From CAVVFX01 sp963747535 (GTDB taxonomy: Bacteria > Acidobacteriota > Terriglobia > Bryobacterales > Bryobacteraceae), in contig CAVVFX010000011.1 of assembly GCA_963747535.1 (NCBI GenBank), positions 310,001-374,000 on the forward strand: 64,000 bases of DNA, in the 5' to 3' direction. Below, piece after piece: positions 18,523 through 26,884 of this stretch. The position numbers were made by a program, and so were the translations under genes. Each line of letters begins with the position of its first letter. The stretch's first letter is position 1. The notes under the pieces were generated by a model, which was not told the origin of the DNA, did not search any database, and was given only the letters and a program-made list of their open reading frames with translations.

Positions 18523-18980
18523 CTAGACAAACACCGTGGCCTGGAGTTGCTGCTGGAGAGCCGCCACGGACGCAACCAGGGATCGAACTCCCACCTTTCC
18601 GATACCTGTTGCGTGGAGGAGCAACCGGAACTCAATCGAAATCTTCGCGAATATAAACATCAACTGGCAGCGGTACGGCGCTTTTGCCAAGTCCGGACGG
18701 TTAAGCTCGGATTCGACAAGCAGGTACGAATCGCTCCCACGATTCTGGCATGATCGGCTGCCATGTCGCGCAAATAGAGCCGGAACAGCGATCTGCGCTC
18801 GGCTCGAAAACGACGTCGCAGCGGGCGGGAATATTCCGGAAACCCCGCAATGATGAAGCAGCAGTGCGATTCGTCAAGCAACCAAACAACCAAACCATAG
18901 GACGCCAAGGCCCAGCCGAAACCCCTCCAAAACCTCGGCGGGAACTGTGGGCAAACTCGGTGCGCCCAAAAAAACATCAA
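18523..18980 (-). pseudogene. frameshifted paralogue of the 16964-17488 gene
   Basis: The first frame reads LLDESHCCFIIAGFPEYS then RRRFRAERRSLFRLYLRDM and ADHARIVGAI. After a one-base shift near 18730 the second frame continues LVESELNRPDLAKAPYRCQ and SIEFRLLLHATGIGKVG. Together they align along the whole soluble domain of the intact copy 1.5 kb away. The N-terminal membrane helix is replaced by tryptophan-rich sequence. One shift breaks the gene unless it is bypassed by recoding. Confidence 0.75.
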
Positions 18981-18988
18981 AAATACGC

Positions 18989-19016
18989 TTCACTTCTCCC
19001 ATATCTTTCGTATACT
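18989..19016 (+). promoter_or_regulatory. putative sigma-70-type promoter of the micropeptide gene
   Basis: TTCACT at 18989-18994 and TATACT at 19011-19016 are separated by 16 bp. The start codon of the small gene is 50 bp downstream. The -10 match is good; the -35 is weak. Confidence 0.45.
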
Positions 19017-19065
19017 ATCTGTGTAGTTTGGTATTACGAAGATTCACCTAAGGAGATTTCACATT

Positions 19066-19167
19066 ATGCGTAAAGCGATCTTGATGTTTGCGTTGATGGC
19101 CTTGTTTAGTGTGGCCAACACTGTGATGGCCCAGATGCCCACTTGCGGCGCAAACTGCGGCAATTAG
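19066..19167 (+). CDS. 33-residue exported two-cysteine micropeptide
   Basis: ATG at 19066 follows AAGGAG by 9 bases, and the frame ends with TAG at 19165. The translation is a signal peptide (MRKAILMFALMALFSVANTV then MA) with a V-M-A cleavage motif, followed by QMPTCGANCGN. Cleavage would release 11 residues with an N-terminal Gln, able to cyclise to pyroglutamate, and two cysteines four residues apart that could form a disulfide. A promoter-like sequence precedes it and a short dyad (CCTCGA/TCGAGG at 19176-19195) follows. It lies 78 bp before a 7-TM-like protein gene in the same direction. A small secreted signal or a lipid-free extracellular peptide is the obvious reading, but function is unknown. 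The very good ribosome site and clean signal peptide argue against chance. Confidence 0.6.
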   Translation: MRKAILMFALMALFSVANTVMAQMPTCGANCGN

Positions 19168-19218
19168 AGAATTGTCCTCGACGAAGTGATCGAGGTCAAA
19201 TAGAACGTTATAATCGTA

Positions 19219-19263
19219 AATAGAGGCGTTCGGCGCCCAGATGTGATGACGACCGCCTCTATT
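19219..19263 (+). promoter_or_regulatory. 10-bp inverted repeat enclosing a start codon
   Basis: AATAGAGGCG at 19219-19228 is matched perfectly by CGCCTCTATT at 19254-19263, with a 25-base loop that contains the start codons GTG 19243 and ATG 19246 of the membrane protein. In mRNA this would form a hairpin over the translation start, so it may regulate translation. Confidence 0.5.
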
Positions 19264-20043
19264 GAATCGCTGCTTCACCTCTTTTCGATCTTATTCGATT
19301 TAATCGCTGTTGCGCGTGTTATCCAATTACGCTTGGTTCGGGTGTACCCTTTCTTTTTCCTCTTCCTCTGTATCCCTCTGATACCCCAAACAACGCTTTT
19401 CCTTTACGGTTCAAGTTCTCGACCATACTTTAGGATTTGGGAGTACGTCGAACCCGTTCGCAACATCGTTTACGTCCTTGTGGTGTGGGAGTTATTCTCG
19501 GTGATCTTCCGAAACTATGCTGGTCTCAGGTCTCTCAGCAGGTGGGTGATGGGTGGGGCTGCCGCTATTGCTCCATTAGGTTTGGCTATGACGATTGCTG
19601 CGTCAGAATCCCAGCTAGCTTATGGGGTCCAGCGCCTGATCGTAAGATTTGAGCGCGGCATCGCATCAAGCCTTGTGATTTTTATCATTATTCTTCTCTA
19701 TTTTCTTTCCCGATATCCAATCAAACTTCCGAGCAACAATATCGTTCACGCCATGCTTTACAGCATTTGGTTTTTGGGCGATGCTGCTGTCTTGCTGATA
19801 TCAAGCTATGTACCCCAGAGCTGGGGATACAGCTTAGTTAACGGCAGTTTGGAGGTACTGGAGATCAGCTCCTACTTGGGCTGGGCACTCCTTCTCTCCA
19901 AGACCGGCGAAGTCCACGAGATCCGCGTTCGGCACGACATCTCACCGGAGCGTGAGCTGTTGCTGATCCGCGAACTCGACGCGATGAACGGCGTTCTTGT
20001 CCGCGCCGCACATTCCATTTCACGCAGCCATTCTGCCGGTTAA
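19246..20043 (+). CDS. 7-TM-like integral membrane protein
   Basis: Protein of about 265 residues with six to seven predicted membrane helices (for example LFSILFDLIAVARVIQL, VYPFFFLFLCIPLI, FRIWEYVEPVRNIVYVLVVW, SLVIFIIILLYFL, YSIWFLGDAAVLLISSYV). A cytoplasmic tail contains SPERELLLIRELDAMNGVLV. The layout resembles membrane sensor modules more than transporters, but there is no kinase or other output domain. A GTG one codon upstream is an alternative start. Translation may be controlled by the hairpin around its start. The linked secreted micropeptide makes a ligand-receptor pair conceivable. Similar proteins of this size occur in acidobacterial genomes as hypothetical proteins. Confidence 0.7.
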   Translation: MTTASIESLLHLFSILFDLIAVARVIQLRLVRVYPFFFLFLCIPLIPQTTLFLYGSSSRPYFRIWEYVEPVRNIVYVLVVWELFSVIFRNYAGLRSLSRWVMGGAAAIAPLGLAMTIAASESQLAYGVQRLIVRFERGIASSLVIFIIILLYFLSRYPIKLPSNNIVHAMLYSIWFLGDAAVLLISSYVPQSWGYSLVNGSLEVLEISSYLGWALLLSKTGEVHEIRVRHDISPERELLLIRELDAMNGVLVRAAHSISRSHSAG

Positions 20044-20214
20044 GAAAGAACACCAAACGGAATGAGGATTTTGCTCGAATCGTTCTCATGTGTGGAGTTC
20101 AGCTGAACCTCCATAATAAACAGTCCCTCAAATCACAGGCGGAAAGCATTGCACTGATAAATTTCCTCTCCTCCGGGTTGAGAGTCGACCGCTCTGGGTG
20201 GCTCTCAAGCTTGA
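20044..20214. other. convergent intergenic region
   Basis: No gene is visible. It separates the plus-strand membrane protein from the minus-strand permease, which are convergent. No strong terminator hairpin was found. Confidence 0.4.
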
Positions 20215-22620
20215 TCACTCATAGCGTAGTGCCACAAGCGGATCGACTCGTGAGGCGCGATACGCGGGAATGGAGGATGCCAGCGTCGAGACCGCCAGCA
20301 GCGACAAACTCGCCACCACGAAACTGAGCAGGTCCGTAGCGCCGATACCGAATAGTAGGCTTGACATCAATCGCGTCGTAACGCCAGCCGCCACTGCGCC
20401 GACCAATAGTCCGATACAGGTGACCAGCAATCCTTGCCATAGCACTATCAAGAAAACAGAGCCCTGCTGCGCACCCAAAGCCATTCTCACACCGATCTCT
20501 TGCGTTCGCTGCGTGACTGAGTAGGATACCACGCCGTACAGTCCCAGCGCCGCCAGAACCAATCCGATCGCCGAGAATATGACCAGCAATACAACCGAAA
20601 AACTGCGCCGGGAAAGCGATTGCGAAAGCACCTCGTCCATCGTCCGGATGTTGCTGAGCGGCTGTTCCGGATCCGTCCCGGCGACCTCCCGCCGGATCGC
20701 CTGGGCCACCGCCAATGGATCTGTCGTGGTTCGCACCACCAGATTGTCCGTACTTACATAAGCCGCGAAGTATAGCAGTGCCTGAGGTGGGACATCCAAG
20801 CCAGCCAGACGTGTATCGCCCACAACGCCAACAATACGGCATGGTGCCGGAGTAACCAGCCAGACACCAGTGAGGATTATCCGGCCAATCGGATCCTGGC
20901 TGCCAAAAGTAGTCTTCGCCATCGTTTGGTTGATGATGCATTTCTCATTATCGAAATCCCCCACTTCTTCACGCTTGAAAGTGCGCCCGCGCAAAATCGG
21001 TATCCCCATGGTCTTGAAAAACTCCGGGTCCACTGACGCCATCGCCATGATGGGATACTTTCCCGGTTCGGTCAACGGCGCACCCTGCACCGCGAAGCGC
21101 ATTTGGATGATCGGCGGCACCAACGGCAACGAGGTGGCCGTGGAAACGCTTACGACGCCCGGAATCGCCGCCACCCTGGGCAGCAGCCGATTGTAGAAGT
21201 TCTCGACGTCGGCTTGCTTGTAATGTTTCGAAGGCAGGGTGATGTGGGCTATCAGCGCATGATTCGCGTGGAACCCCGGCTGAACGTCCAGGAGTTGGTT
21301 CAGGCTGCGTACCAGAAGGCTCGCTCCCACCACAACCACCAACGCGAGCGCGACTTCTCCGGCGACCAGGGCATTGAGAAGCCGCCCGGAATCCGATTTT
21401 GAGGTCCGACCCCCCGCTCGCAGAATCTGATTGAGATTGGCCGACGAATACCGTAGGGCCGGAATCAAGCCGAAAAGCAGTCCGGTCAACAGCGTGATCG
21501 CGGCTGTGAACAGCAGTACACGCAGATCGATCCCTACATGCTGTAATCGCGGGATACGTCCGGCGCCGAAATTGCGAAGTAAAGGCATGGAGCAGAAGGC
21601 CAACAACAGACCCAGTGCGGCTCCCGCGGCCGAGAGAATCAGGCACTCGATCGCAAACTGCGCGATGATCCGGTCGCGCCCGGCGCCTAATGCAACTCGA
21701 ATCGCGATTTCCTTCTGGCGCGATGCGGCCCGCACCAGAAGAAGGTTCGCTACGTTTCCGCAGGCAATCAGCAGAATCAGGCTAGCGGCCAAAAGGAGAA
21801 GAAGAATCGGTTCGCGGACTTTTCCGGTGATCTCTTCACGCAACGGCAAGATGTTGGCGCCGATACCGTCGTTGGTCATAGGATAGGAGCGCGCCAAGTC
21901 CGCGGAGATAGCTTCCATTTCCTTTTGTGCCGCAGCCACGGTTTGCCCCGGGAGTAGTCGTCCGATGACGTTCAACTCGTGAAAGTTTCGCGGCAGCGGG
22001 TTTTCCGCGTGGACCCACGTGAAGGGAACAAAAACGTCGGCTTCGGCGGGATAGACCTGTGGTCCCATTACGCCCACCACTTGCAGCTTCTGCTTATCCA
22101 ACGTGATTTGCTGGTGCAGGACGTCGCGCGAACCGCCGAACCGCGACTGCCATAGCACATAACTCAGAATGGCCACTTGATTACGCCCGCGTTGGCCTTC
22201 TTCCGGCAAAAAATCGCGTCCGATCACCGGTGCTATACCGAGCAGGGAGAAGTAATTCTGCGTAATATACGACGGTTCGATTTCAGCAGAGTGGCCAGCA
22301 CCAGTCAGAATCGCGCTTCTCAATCCCGGTGCGACAAATCCGCCGAGTTCTTTGAAAACATGAGTTCGAGCACGGTAGTCGTCAAAATCGAGCTCCGAGA
22401 TCGTCATCTGCGGCTGCGACGCCCTCGTTTGCCAGACCATTAACAGAGCGTCGGGATCGCGGAACGGAAGAGGCTTAAGTAGCACGCCGTCCACAACACT
22501 GAAAATCGCTGTGTTCGAGCCGATGCCGAGAGCCAAAGTCGCCACGACTATCACCGTGAAGGCCAGATTCCGAGCCAGCATGCGGAGCGCAAACACAATG
22601 TCCTTTTGGGCGTAGACCAT
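20215..22620 (-). CDS. ADOP-family ABC transporter permease
   Basis: Integral membrane protein of 801 residues with the tandem MacB/FtsX architecture of acidobacterial duplicated orphan permeases. The N-terminal cytoplasmic start (DIVFALRMLARN) leads into TM1 with VATLALGIGSNTAIFSVVD and a periplasmic MacB-PCD-like domain. Then come three TM helices of the first FtsX core (LLLLLAASLILLIACGNVAN near 280), a second N-terminal-like TM and periplasmic domain, and the final FtsX core (VVLLVIFSAIGLVLAALGLY, ending in ASRVDPLVALRYE). No ATPase gene is adjacent, which is why the family is called orphan. Related permeases move peptides or lipoproteins or act mechanically on the envelope; the substrate here is unknown. 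Confidence 0.9.
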   Translation of the reverse strand: MVYAQKDIVFALRMLARNLAFTVIVVATLALGIGSNTAIFSVVDGVLLKPLPFRDPDALLMVWQTRASQPQMTISELDFDDYRARTHVFKELGGFVAPGLRSAILTGAGHSAEIEPSYITQNYFSLLGIAPVIGRDFLPEEGQRGRNQVAILSYVLWQSRFGGSRDVLHQQITLDKQKLQVVGVMGPQVYPAEADVFVPFTWVHAENPLPRNFHELNVIGRLLPGQTVAAAQKEMEAISADLARSYPMTNDGIGANILPLREEITGKVREPILLLLLAASLILLIACGNVANLLLVRAASRQKEIAIRVALGAGRDRIIAQFAIECLILSAAGAALGLLLAFCSMPLLRNFGAGRIPRLQHVGIDLRVLLFTAAITLLTGLLFGLIPALRYSSANLNQILRAGGRTSKSDSGRLLNALVAGEVALALVVVVGASLLVRSLNQLLDVQPGFHANHALIAHITLPSKHYKQADVENFYNRLLPRVAAIPGVVSVSTATSLPLVPPIIQMRFAVQGAPLTEPGKYPIMAMASVDPEFFKTMGIPILRGRTFKREEVGDFDNEKCIINQTMAKTTFGSQDPIGRIILTGVWLVTPAPCRIVGVVGDTRLAGLDVPPQALLYFAAYVSTDNLVVRTTTDPLAVAQAIRREVAGTDPEQPLSNIRTMDEVLSQSLSRRSFSVVLLVIFSAIGLVLAALGLYGVVSYSVTQRTQEIGVRMALGAQQGSVFLIVLWQGLLVTCIGLLVGAVAAGVTTRLMSSLLFGIGATDLLSFVVASLSLLAVSTLASSIPAYRASRVDPLVALRYE

Positions 22621-22959
22621 GGTGGCGAGGCGAATTCTGCGACAATCCCCTAGATTCTAGTCCAATTGTATTGCATGGCAACAACCGAGCGACTACGGCA
22701 CTGAGTATGCACCTGACATGGCGAGCATGGACGGCCACACTGCGAAGACGACCGCCCTCGATCGCCGTTTTGGCGTGAAAAACTGGGAACCGCGAGAATC
22801 TCGCGCGTGTAGGGTGCAATCAAAAAAGACAGAATGGGGGAGGCGTCACAGGCAGCGTCAAATATTTTAAATCATCCACTTAGAGTCTTCATCACCAAAC
22901 CGCGACAAGGTTCTCCATCACTTTAAGGGAGGTTGGTTTTGCTTATCCTCCCTTCCCGG
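22621..22959. other. intergenic region with a repeat
   Basis: Upstream DNA of the permease. It contains the second dispersed hairpin repeat (22771-22832) and AT-rich sequence near 22860. No gene is visible. Confidence 0.4.
22771..22832. repeat. dispersed hairpin repeat, copy 2
   Basis: Related over about 58 bp to 16800-16858. The centre CGCGAGAATCTCGCG (22791-22805) is a perfect hairpin. Confidence 0.65.
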
Positions 22960-23431
22960 CCTGCCGCTTCCTGCGGCGGGCCGGAGCTTTCATGCGGCCA
23001 GGAGTGGTTCATGGAGAATTCTAGCTGGGACGTAGGCCCGGCACGCCAGCAGGGAGTGATTCCGAGCTTTCTGCAGCCTCTCGACAAGCCGGTGCCGATG
23101 GTGGCGACAGCCGATATCGGGCGCGTGGCTGCGGAACTGCTCCAGCAGAGCTGGGAGGGCCACAGGGTTGTCGAGTTGGAAGGACCGCAACGTGCGACCC
23201 CGAACGAGATCGCGGCCACCTTCGCTGATCTGCTCGGAAAGCCAGTGAGAATGGAAGCAGTCCCGCGCGCGACCTGGTAGGCGCTGTTTCAATCGCAGGA
23301 CATGAAAGACCCCACTCCCCGGATTCAATGAAGGCTGGATCGAGTTTGAGAGCGGTCAAGCCGGCTCCCGAAAGGGGCAAGTCGCGCTAAAAACTGTGCT
23401 GAAAACACTCATCGAACGTCAACGCGCGTGA
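22960..23431 (+). pseudogene. NmrA-like NAD(P)-binding protein, C-terminal remnant
   Basis: Frame segments WFMENSSWDV, SFLQPLDKPVPMVATADIGR, LLQQSWEGHRVVELEGP and TPNEIAATFADLLGKPVR match the C-terminal half of NmrA-type atypical short-chain dehydrogenases. A stop (TGG TAG) interrupts it at 23278. The same frame then reads ALFQSQDMKDPTPRI, and another frame finishes with GFNEGWIEFESG and LKTVLKTLIERQRA to 23431. The Rossmann N-terminus is absent. Confidence 0.78.
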
Positions 23432-23914
23432 ACGCTCGGAATCGAGAACTCGGCTTGGGGTTGCTACCGTCACCTTGTGCCAAGGTAGACCTGAGCGAAT
23501 CCCTGTCGCAACCACGCCCTGCCGTCGCGGATTACCGAATTGGCGCGGCAGGTTTATCTCAGCGACTCCGCCCCCATTCTTTTAAACCCCGCGTCTCTTG
23601 TTCCGAATGCTACGAGCTGATGGCGTTTTCCGTCGTGGAATACGGTCAAGCTTTCCGGCCTGACGATTCCGGAGCATTGAGGTGCACGAGAAGCATCTCA
23701 AGGTCTACAAAGCGAGGGATTTGAAGATCGTGCAGTTCGACCAACCGAAGATCCTGGCCCGCTCATCGTGACGTGCTTCCGATATACTGGTGCGGCCGAT
23801 CCGCATCACAAACTGTGTGTTTCGACACGTCTGTGCGAAAAGCTTGAACCCAGCAAGACCTCAGATTACCTACCGGAGTTACAGTAAGGGAGTCACCGGG
23901 AGGCAGAAACCTAT
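23432..23914. other. stretch without a confident gene
   Basis: A plus-strand piece near 23680-23768 reads VHEKHLKVYKARDLKIVQF, which looks protein-like but too short to assign. Otherwise no features are seen. Confidence 0.3.
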
Positions 23915-23943
23915 ATGGCAATTCGAAAACCACCACGCCTCTC

Positions 23944-24177
23944 GTGAACATCCGGCTCTCCGAAGAGGAGTTTGCCGGCCTTAAGCAAGCCGTCAACGAG
24001 TCCGCAGCCCGCAGTGCCTCGGACTTCTGCCGCAACGCAATCTTAGAATCCGGCGGCGGTGCCGGTCAGCCGGACCTGCACGAGGTGGAGCGCCGTCTCG
24101 GGCAGTCGGAGGGCGCCGTGACTCAGCTTGCTGCGCGCCTGTCCGCAGCCTTTCAGTTGAACGCTCATCACGCTTGA
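23944..24177 (+). CDS. ribbon-helix-helix-like protein, possibly frameshifted at its start
   Basis: Protein of about 77 residues from GTG 23944: VNIRLSEEEFAGLKQAVNES then ARSASDFCRNAIL, a ribbon-helix-helix DNA-binding pattern of the MobC/CopG kind, followed by a helical tail ending in QLAARLSAAFQLN. The typical N-terminus of such proteins is encoded in another frame from ATG 23915 (MAIRKPP). One extra A in the AAAA run near 23924 would join the frames as MAIRKTTTPLVNIRL. So either the gene starts at the GTG or it has lost one base in a homopolymer. There is no relaxase nearby. Confidence 0.55.
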   Translation: MNIRLSEEEFAGLKQAVNESAARSASDFCRNAILESGGGAGQPDLHEVERRLGQSEGAVTQLAARLSAAFQLNAHHA

Positions 24178-24292
24178 AGGAAGATGAGTGCAGACCCCGC
24201 GGCGTTCTTGCTATGTTACGGATCGTCATTTTTGAGAAGTCAAACATCTGCCCGAGAAGAACCCGTCATGCGTTATAACAAGCGCGCCAGAA

Positions 24293-24666
24293 GTGTCGGC
24301 CCAACCTAATCCCGTTGTCATCCTGGACGAAGACCAAGAAGTGCGCGTTGTTGCCGAGCAGATCCTCGGCACAGGCGGCTTCAGCGCGGTTGCCTTTGCA
24401 CGTATCGAAGACGGTCTCGGCACAGTCATCTGCTTCGCGCCGAGAAGGGTGACAGTACTTCTGTCATCAATGTTGGTGTTGGCGGCGACTGAAAAAAGCA
24501 TTCGCCGCCTTGCTTCACGTCAACCCACCTCCGAAGGTGCTGCTTTCTTGCACTCGGTGTGGTTTCTGCCCTCTGCACCCGGACCTGGCCTGCGTAAACC
24601 TTGGCTGCGTTATCAAGCCGGACGACTTCACACCCGAGCGCCTACGGGGGCTCGTACGGGCAGGTT
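24293..24666 (+). pseudogene. response-regulator-like fragment
   Basis: The first frame reads PVVILDEDQEVRVVAEQIL then GTGGFSAVAFARIEDGL, resembling the acidic pocket and first helix of a receiver domain. After a shift the third frame reads LLHVNPPPKVLLSCTRCGFC and KPDDFTPERLRGLVRAG. The normal phosphoacceptor Asp region is replaced. It is degenerate, with low certainty of family. Confidence 0.4.
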
Positions 24667-24684
24667 GAATCCGAGCTTCGAGCT

Positions 24685-24978
24685 TCATTTGAACAGTCGC
24701 TTCAGCTTTTTGTAAAAATTCTCGCGGGTGTGGATCAGATGGACGATCACGAGTTGGTGAGGATGATCGAGCGAATACACGATCCGGTATTGCGATTGAC
24801 CCTCGGTGAAGTGGAATGAGTAGAGCATGTGGAGCGATCCCGTGAGCCGTTCGCCCGCATACGGGTCGCGCTCTAGCGTTAGGCTTGCCTCAAGAGCGGC
24901 GTCCTTAACGGACTTTGGCAATTTCTTCGCTTCCTTTCGGGCTGATGGGGTGATGTACACCCGATAGGACTCGTCCAT
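24685..24978 (-). CDS. RelE/ParE-family toxin
   Basis: Protein of 97 residues with the RelE/ParE fold pattern: YRVYITPSARKEAKKLPKSV at the N-terminus, DPYAGERLTGSLHMLYSFHF in the middle, QYRIVYSLDHPHQLVIVHLI and a terminal lysine-rich helix (YKKLKRLFK). Such toxins cleave ribosome-bound mRNA or target gyrase. An antitoxin is expected just upstream on the same strand. There one frame ends DKHATTLIARSMHEAEQRDL and stops directly at the toxin start, but no start codon precedes it, so the antitoxin gene looks truncated. Confidence 0.75.
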   Translation of the reverse strand: MDESYRVYITPSARKEAKKLPKSVKDAALEASLTLERDPYAGERLTGSLHMLYSFHFTEGQSQYRIVYSLDHPHQLVIVHLIHTRENFYKKLKRLFK

Positions 24979-25110
24979 CTAAAGGATCTTGGAAATCGGC
25001 TGTAGATCTCTTTGTTCTGCTTCGTGCATGCTCCTCGCGATGAGTGTGGTCGCGTGCTTGTCAAAGAGTATTGTGAGTTTTCGGTAACCGTGCCCACGGG
25101 AACCGGTGAC

Positions 25111-25131
25111 CCTATTTCAATCTGAAATAGG
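25111..25131. repeat. palindrome CCTATTTCA-N3-TGAAATAGG
   Basis: Perfect 9-bp inverted repeat with a 3-base centre, 133 bp upstream of the RelE-like toxin start. A near-identical palindrome lies at 25221-25241. Pairs like this are typical toxin-antitoxin operators or recombination sites. Confidence 0.55.
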
Positions 25132-25220
25132 TGGGCTCGAAACACCCGGAGACGGGGATGCGTCGGTGATCGGGGTGGTGAGGTAAGTCCCAGGATTGCA
25201 ATGGTCAGTCGGGATGGCAC

Positions 25221-25241
25221 CCTATTTCAGCCAGAAATAGG
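25221..25241. repeat. second CCTATTTC palindrome
   Basis: CCTATTTC-N5-GAAATAGG, matching the palindrome at 25111 in its arms. It overlaps the end of the resolvase remnant, where it encodes the C-terminal RPISG. Confidence 0.55.
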
Positions 25242-25455
25242 TCGGGCCAAAATGCGGCGGACGGAGGTGCGACCGATTTGCAGCCGCCGGGCGATTTCAG
25301 CTTTGGCCACGCCGGCTCGGTGTAGCTTCCGGATTTCTGCAGCTTGAAGTCCGGCCGTCATCGGCCGACCCAGCCGTTTGCCGTTCTGTCGGGCATGCGC
25401 CAAGCCAGCCTTGGTTCTTTCCCGCAGTATCTCTCGTTCGAATTCGGCGTATTGC
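25227..25455 (-). pseudogene. serine resolvase C-terminal fragment
   Basis: A frame reads QYAEFEREILRERTKAGLAH then ARQNGKRLGRPMT and AEIARRLQIGRTSVRRILA, the hinge and helix-turn-helix end of TnpR-type serine resolvases. The catalytic N-terminus is absent; upstream DNA is in other frames. Confidence 0.75.
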
Positions 25456-25615
25456 GGTTCTCCGCAATATGCCGATTATGCGGAGTGCACGATTATGCAA
25501 AGCCATCGCGTTCAAGTGGCGCAGTAGCCGACATGTCGGTTGTGCAGGACTCCGCATAAAAACGAGGGGTTCAGCACCCGGCGATTCGAAACGGACTATC
25601 CATCTCCGCTGGTTG

Positions 25616-25644
25616 CTTCAGTCTCATTCATAGTGAGACTGAAG
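25616..25644. repeat. 11-bp inverted repeat at the edge of the RIT-like unit
   Basis: CTTCAGTCTCA and TGAGACTGAAG with a 7-base loop, ending 1 bp before the start codon of the first tyrosine recombinase. It could be part of the element end or hide the ribosome site in mRNA. Confidence 0.6.
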
Positions 25645-25645
25645 T

Positions 25646-26884
25646 ATGTTGGAAACACATTTAAGTTCATCTATAACTCGACAGCGACTCCGAACCGGTG
25701 CCGCTGCTGAATACATTGACGCCTTTGCCGACTGGCTTCACCTCAACGGCTACAAGCCGACCTCTATCGACAACGGTCTCACTTCCCTGGCCGCTTGGAC
25801 AGATTGGATGTTGACCGCTGGGTTCACCGCACATGACCTCCTGCCGGGTTTTGAAGCATGCAAGTTGGTAGTGAACAAAGAGCAGCGGGTTCGTCACAGC
25901 CGCGGGCCAAATCAGCAATCTATCACGGCCGCCTCGTTATTCATCCGATTCCTCCGATTGCGAGGCGAACTTCCGCAGCCTGTCGCCGGACCATCCGCTG
26001 GTGAAAAATGGCCTATCCTCGCAGAATTCCACTCGTGGATGCTCGCCCACCGTGGGCTGACTGAGACGACGCTCGATGTCTATCAGGGAATCCTTGTGGG
26101 ACTTCTCGAGGCTGTTGGTGATGACACCCGTGCTTATTCCCCGGAGGCTTTGCGGGCCTTCGTCCTCGATCGAGCGCGACCTCACGGGATCGATCGTGCC
26201 AAAAGTATCGTCGTCGCCGTCCGCGCGTTCATGCGCTTTCTCGGTGCCACTGGGCGATGTCCGGCTGGCATGGAATATGCGCTTCCTGGTTTCGCCTCAT
26301 GGCGCCTCTCATCGGTTCCCCGCTTCCTGGCCACAGAAGATGTAGAGCGCGTGGTCGACTCCTGCACCGGCCACGTTTTCGAACTGCGAGATAGAGCCGT
26401 GCTTTTGCTTCTGTCACGGCTTGCATTGCGCGCCAGCGAGGTCGCTCAACTCAAATTCAACGACGTTGACTGGCGCAACGGTGAAATCATCGTCTGTGGA
26501 AAAGGCCGACGTCAGGAATTGCTTCCATTACCCCAGGAAGTCGGCGACGCGATTCTGCGCTATGTGAATGAGGGTAGGCCATCGTTGCAGATACCCGAGG
26601 TGTTCACTACGGTACTGGCTCCGTACCACGCGTTGTCGCGTGCGGTTGTTACGCACATCGTACGTGCCGCACTACGTCGTGCAGGAGTCAAAGCGCCAAC
26701 CAATGGTGCTCACGTTCTGAGGCATTCCGCCGCCACAACCATGCTCCGTGAAGGTGCGTCCCTGGCCGGCGTCGGTGCGGTGCTTCGACATCGCGATCCC
26801 ATGACGACAGCGCATTACGCCAAGGTGGACTTCGGTCTCCTGTCGGAGATTGCCCAGCCATGGCCGGAGGCTTCGTCATGCTGA
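25646..26884 (+). CDS. tyrosine recombinase, first of a RIT-like pair
   Basis: Integrase of 412 residues. An N-terminal core-binding region is followed by a catalytic domain. Active-site residues are visible: Arg in SRLALRASEVAQL near residue 255, Lys in CGKGRRQELLPL, HVLRHSAATT (HxxR), RHRD, and the tyrosine in TAHYAKVDF near 395. It overlaps the next recombinase by 7 bp (ATGCTGA). Overlapping tyrosine recombinase genes in a row are the mark of recombinase-in-trio (RIT) elements. The third gene is missing here and the second is truncated, so this copy is probably immobile even though this gene is intact. Confidence 0.85.
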   Translation: MLETHLSSSITRQRLRTGAAAEYIDAFADWLHLNGYKPTSIDNGLTSLAAWTDWMLTAGFTAHDLLPGFEACKLVVNKEQRVRHSRGPNQQSITAASLFIRFLRLRGELPQPVAGPSAGEKWPILAEFHSWMLAHRGLTETTLDVYQGILVGLLEAVGDDTRAYSPEALRAFVLDRARPHGIDRAKSIVVAVRAFMRFLGATGRCPAGMEYALPGFASWRLSSVPRFLATEDVERVVDSCTGHVFELRDRAVLLLLSRLALRASEVAQLKFNDVDWRNGEIIVCGKGRRQELLPLPQEVGDAILRYVNEGRPSLQIPEVFTTVLAPYHALSRAVVTHIVRAALRRAGVKAPTNGAHVLRHSAATTMLREGASLAGVGAVLRHRDPMTTAHYAKVDFGLLSEIAQPWPEASSC

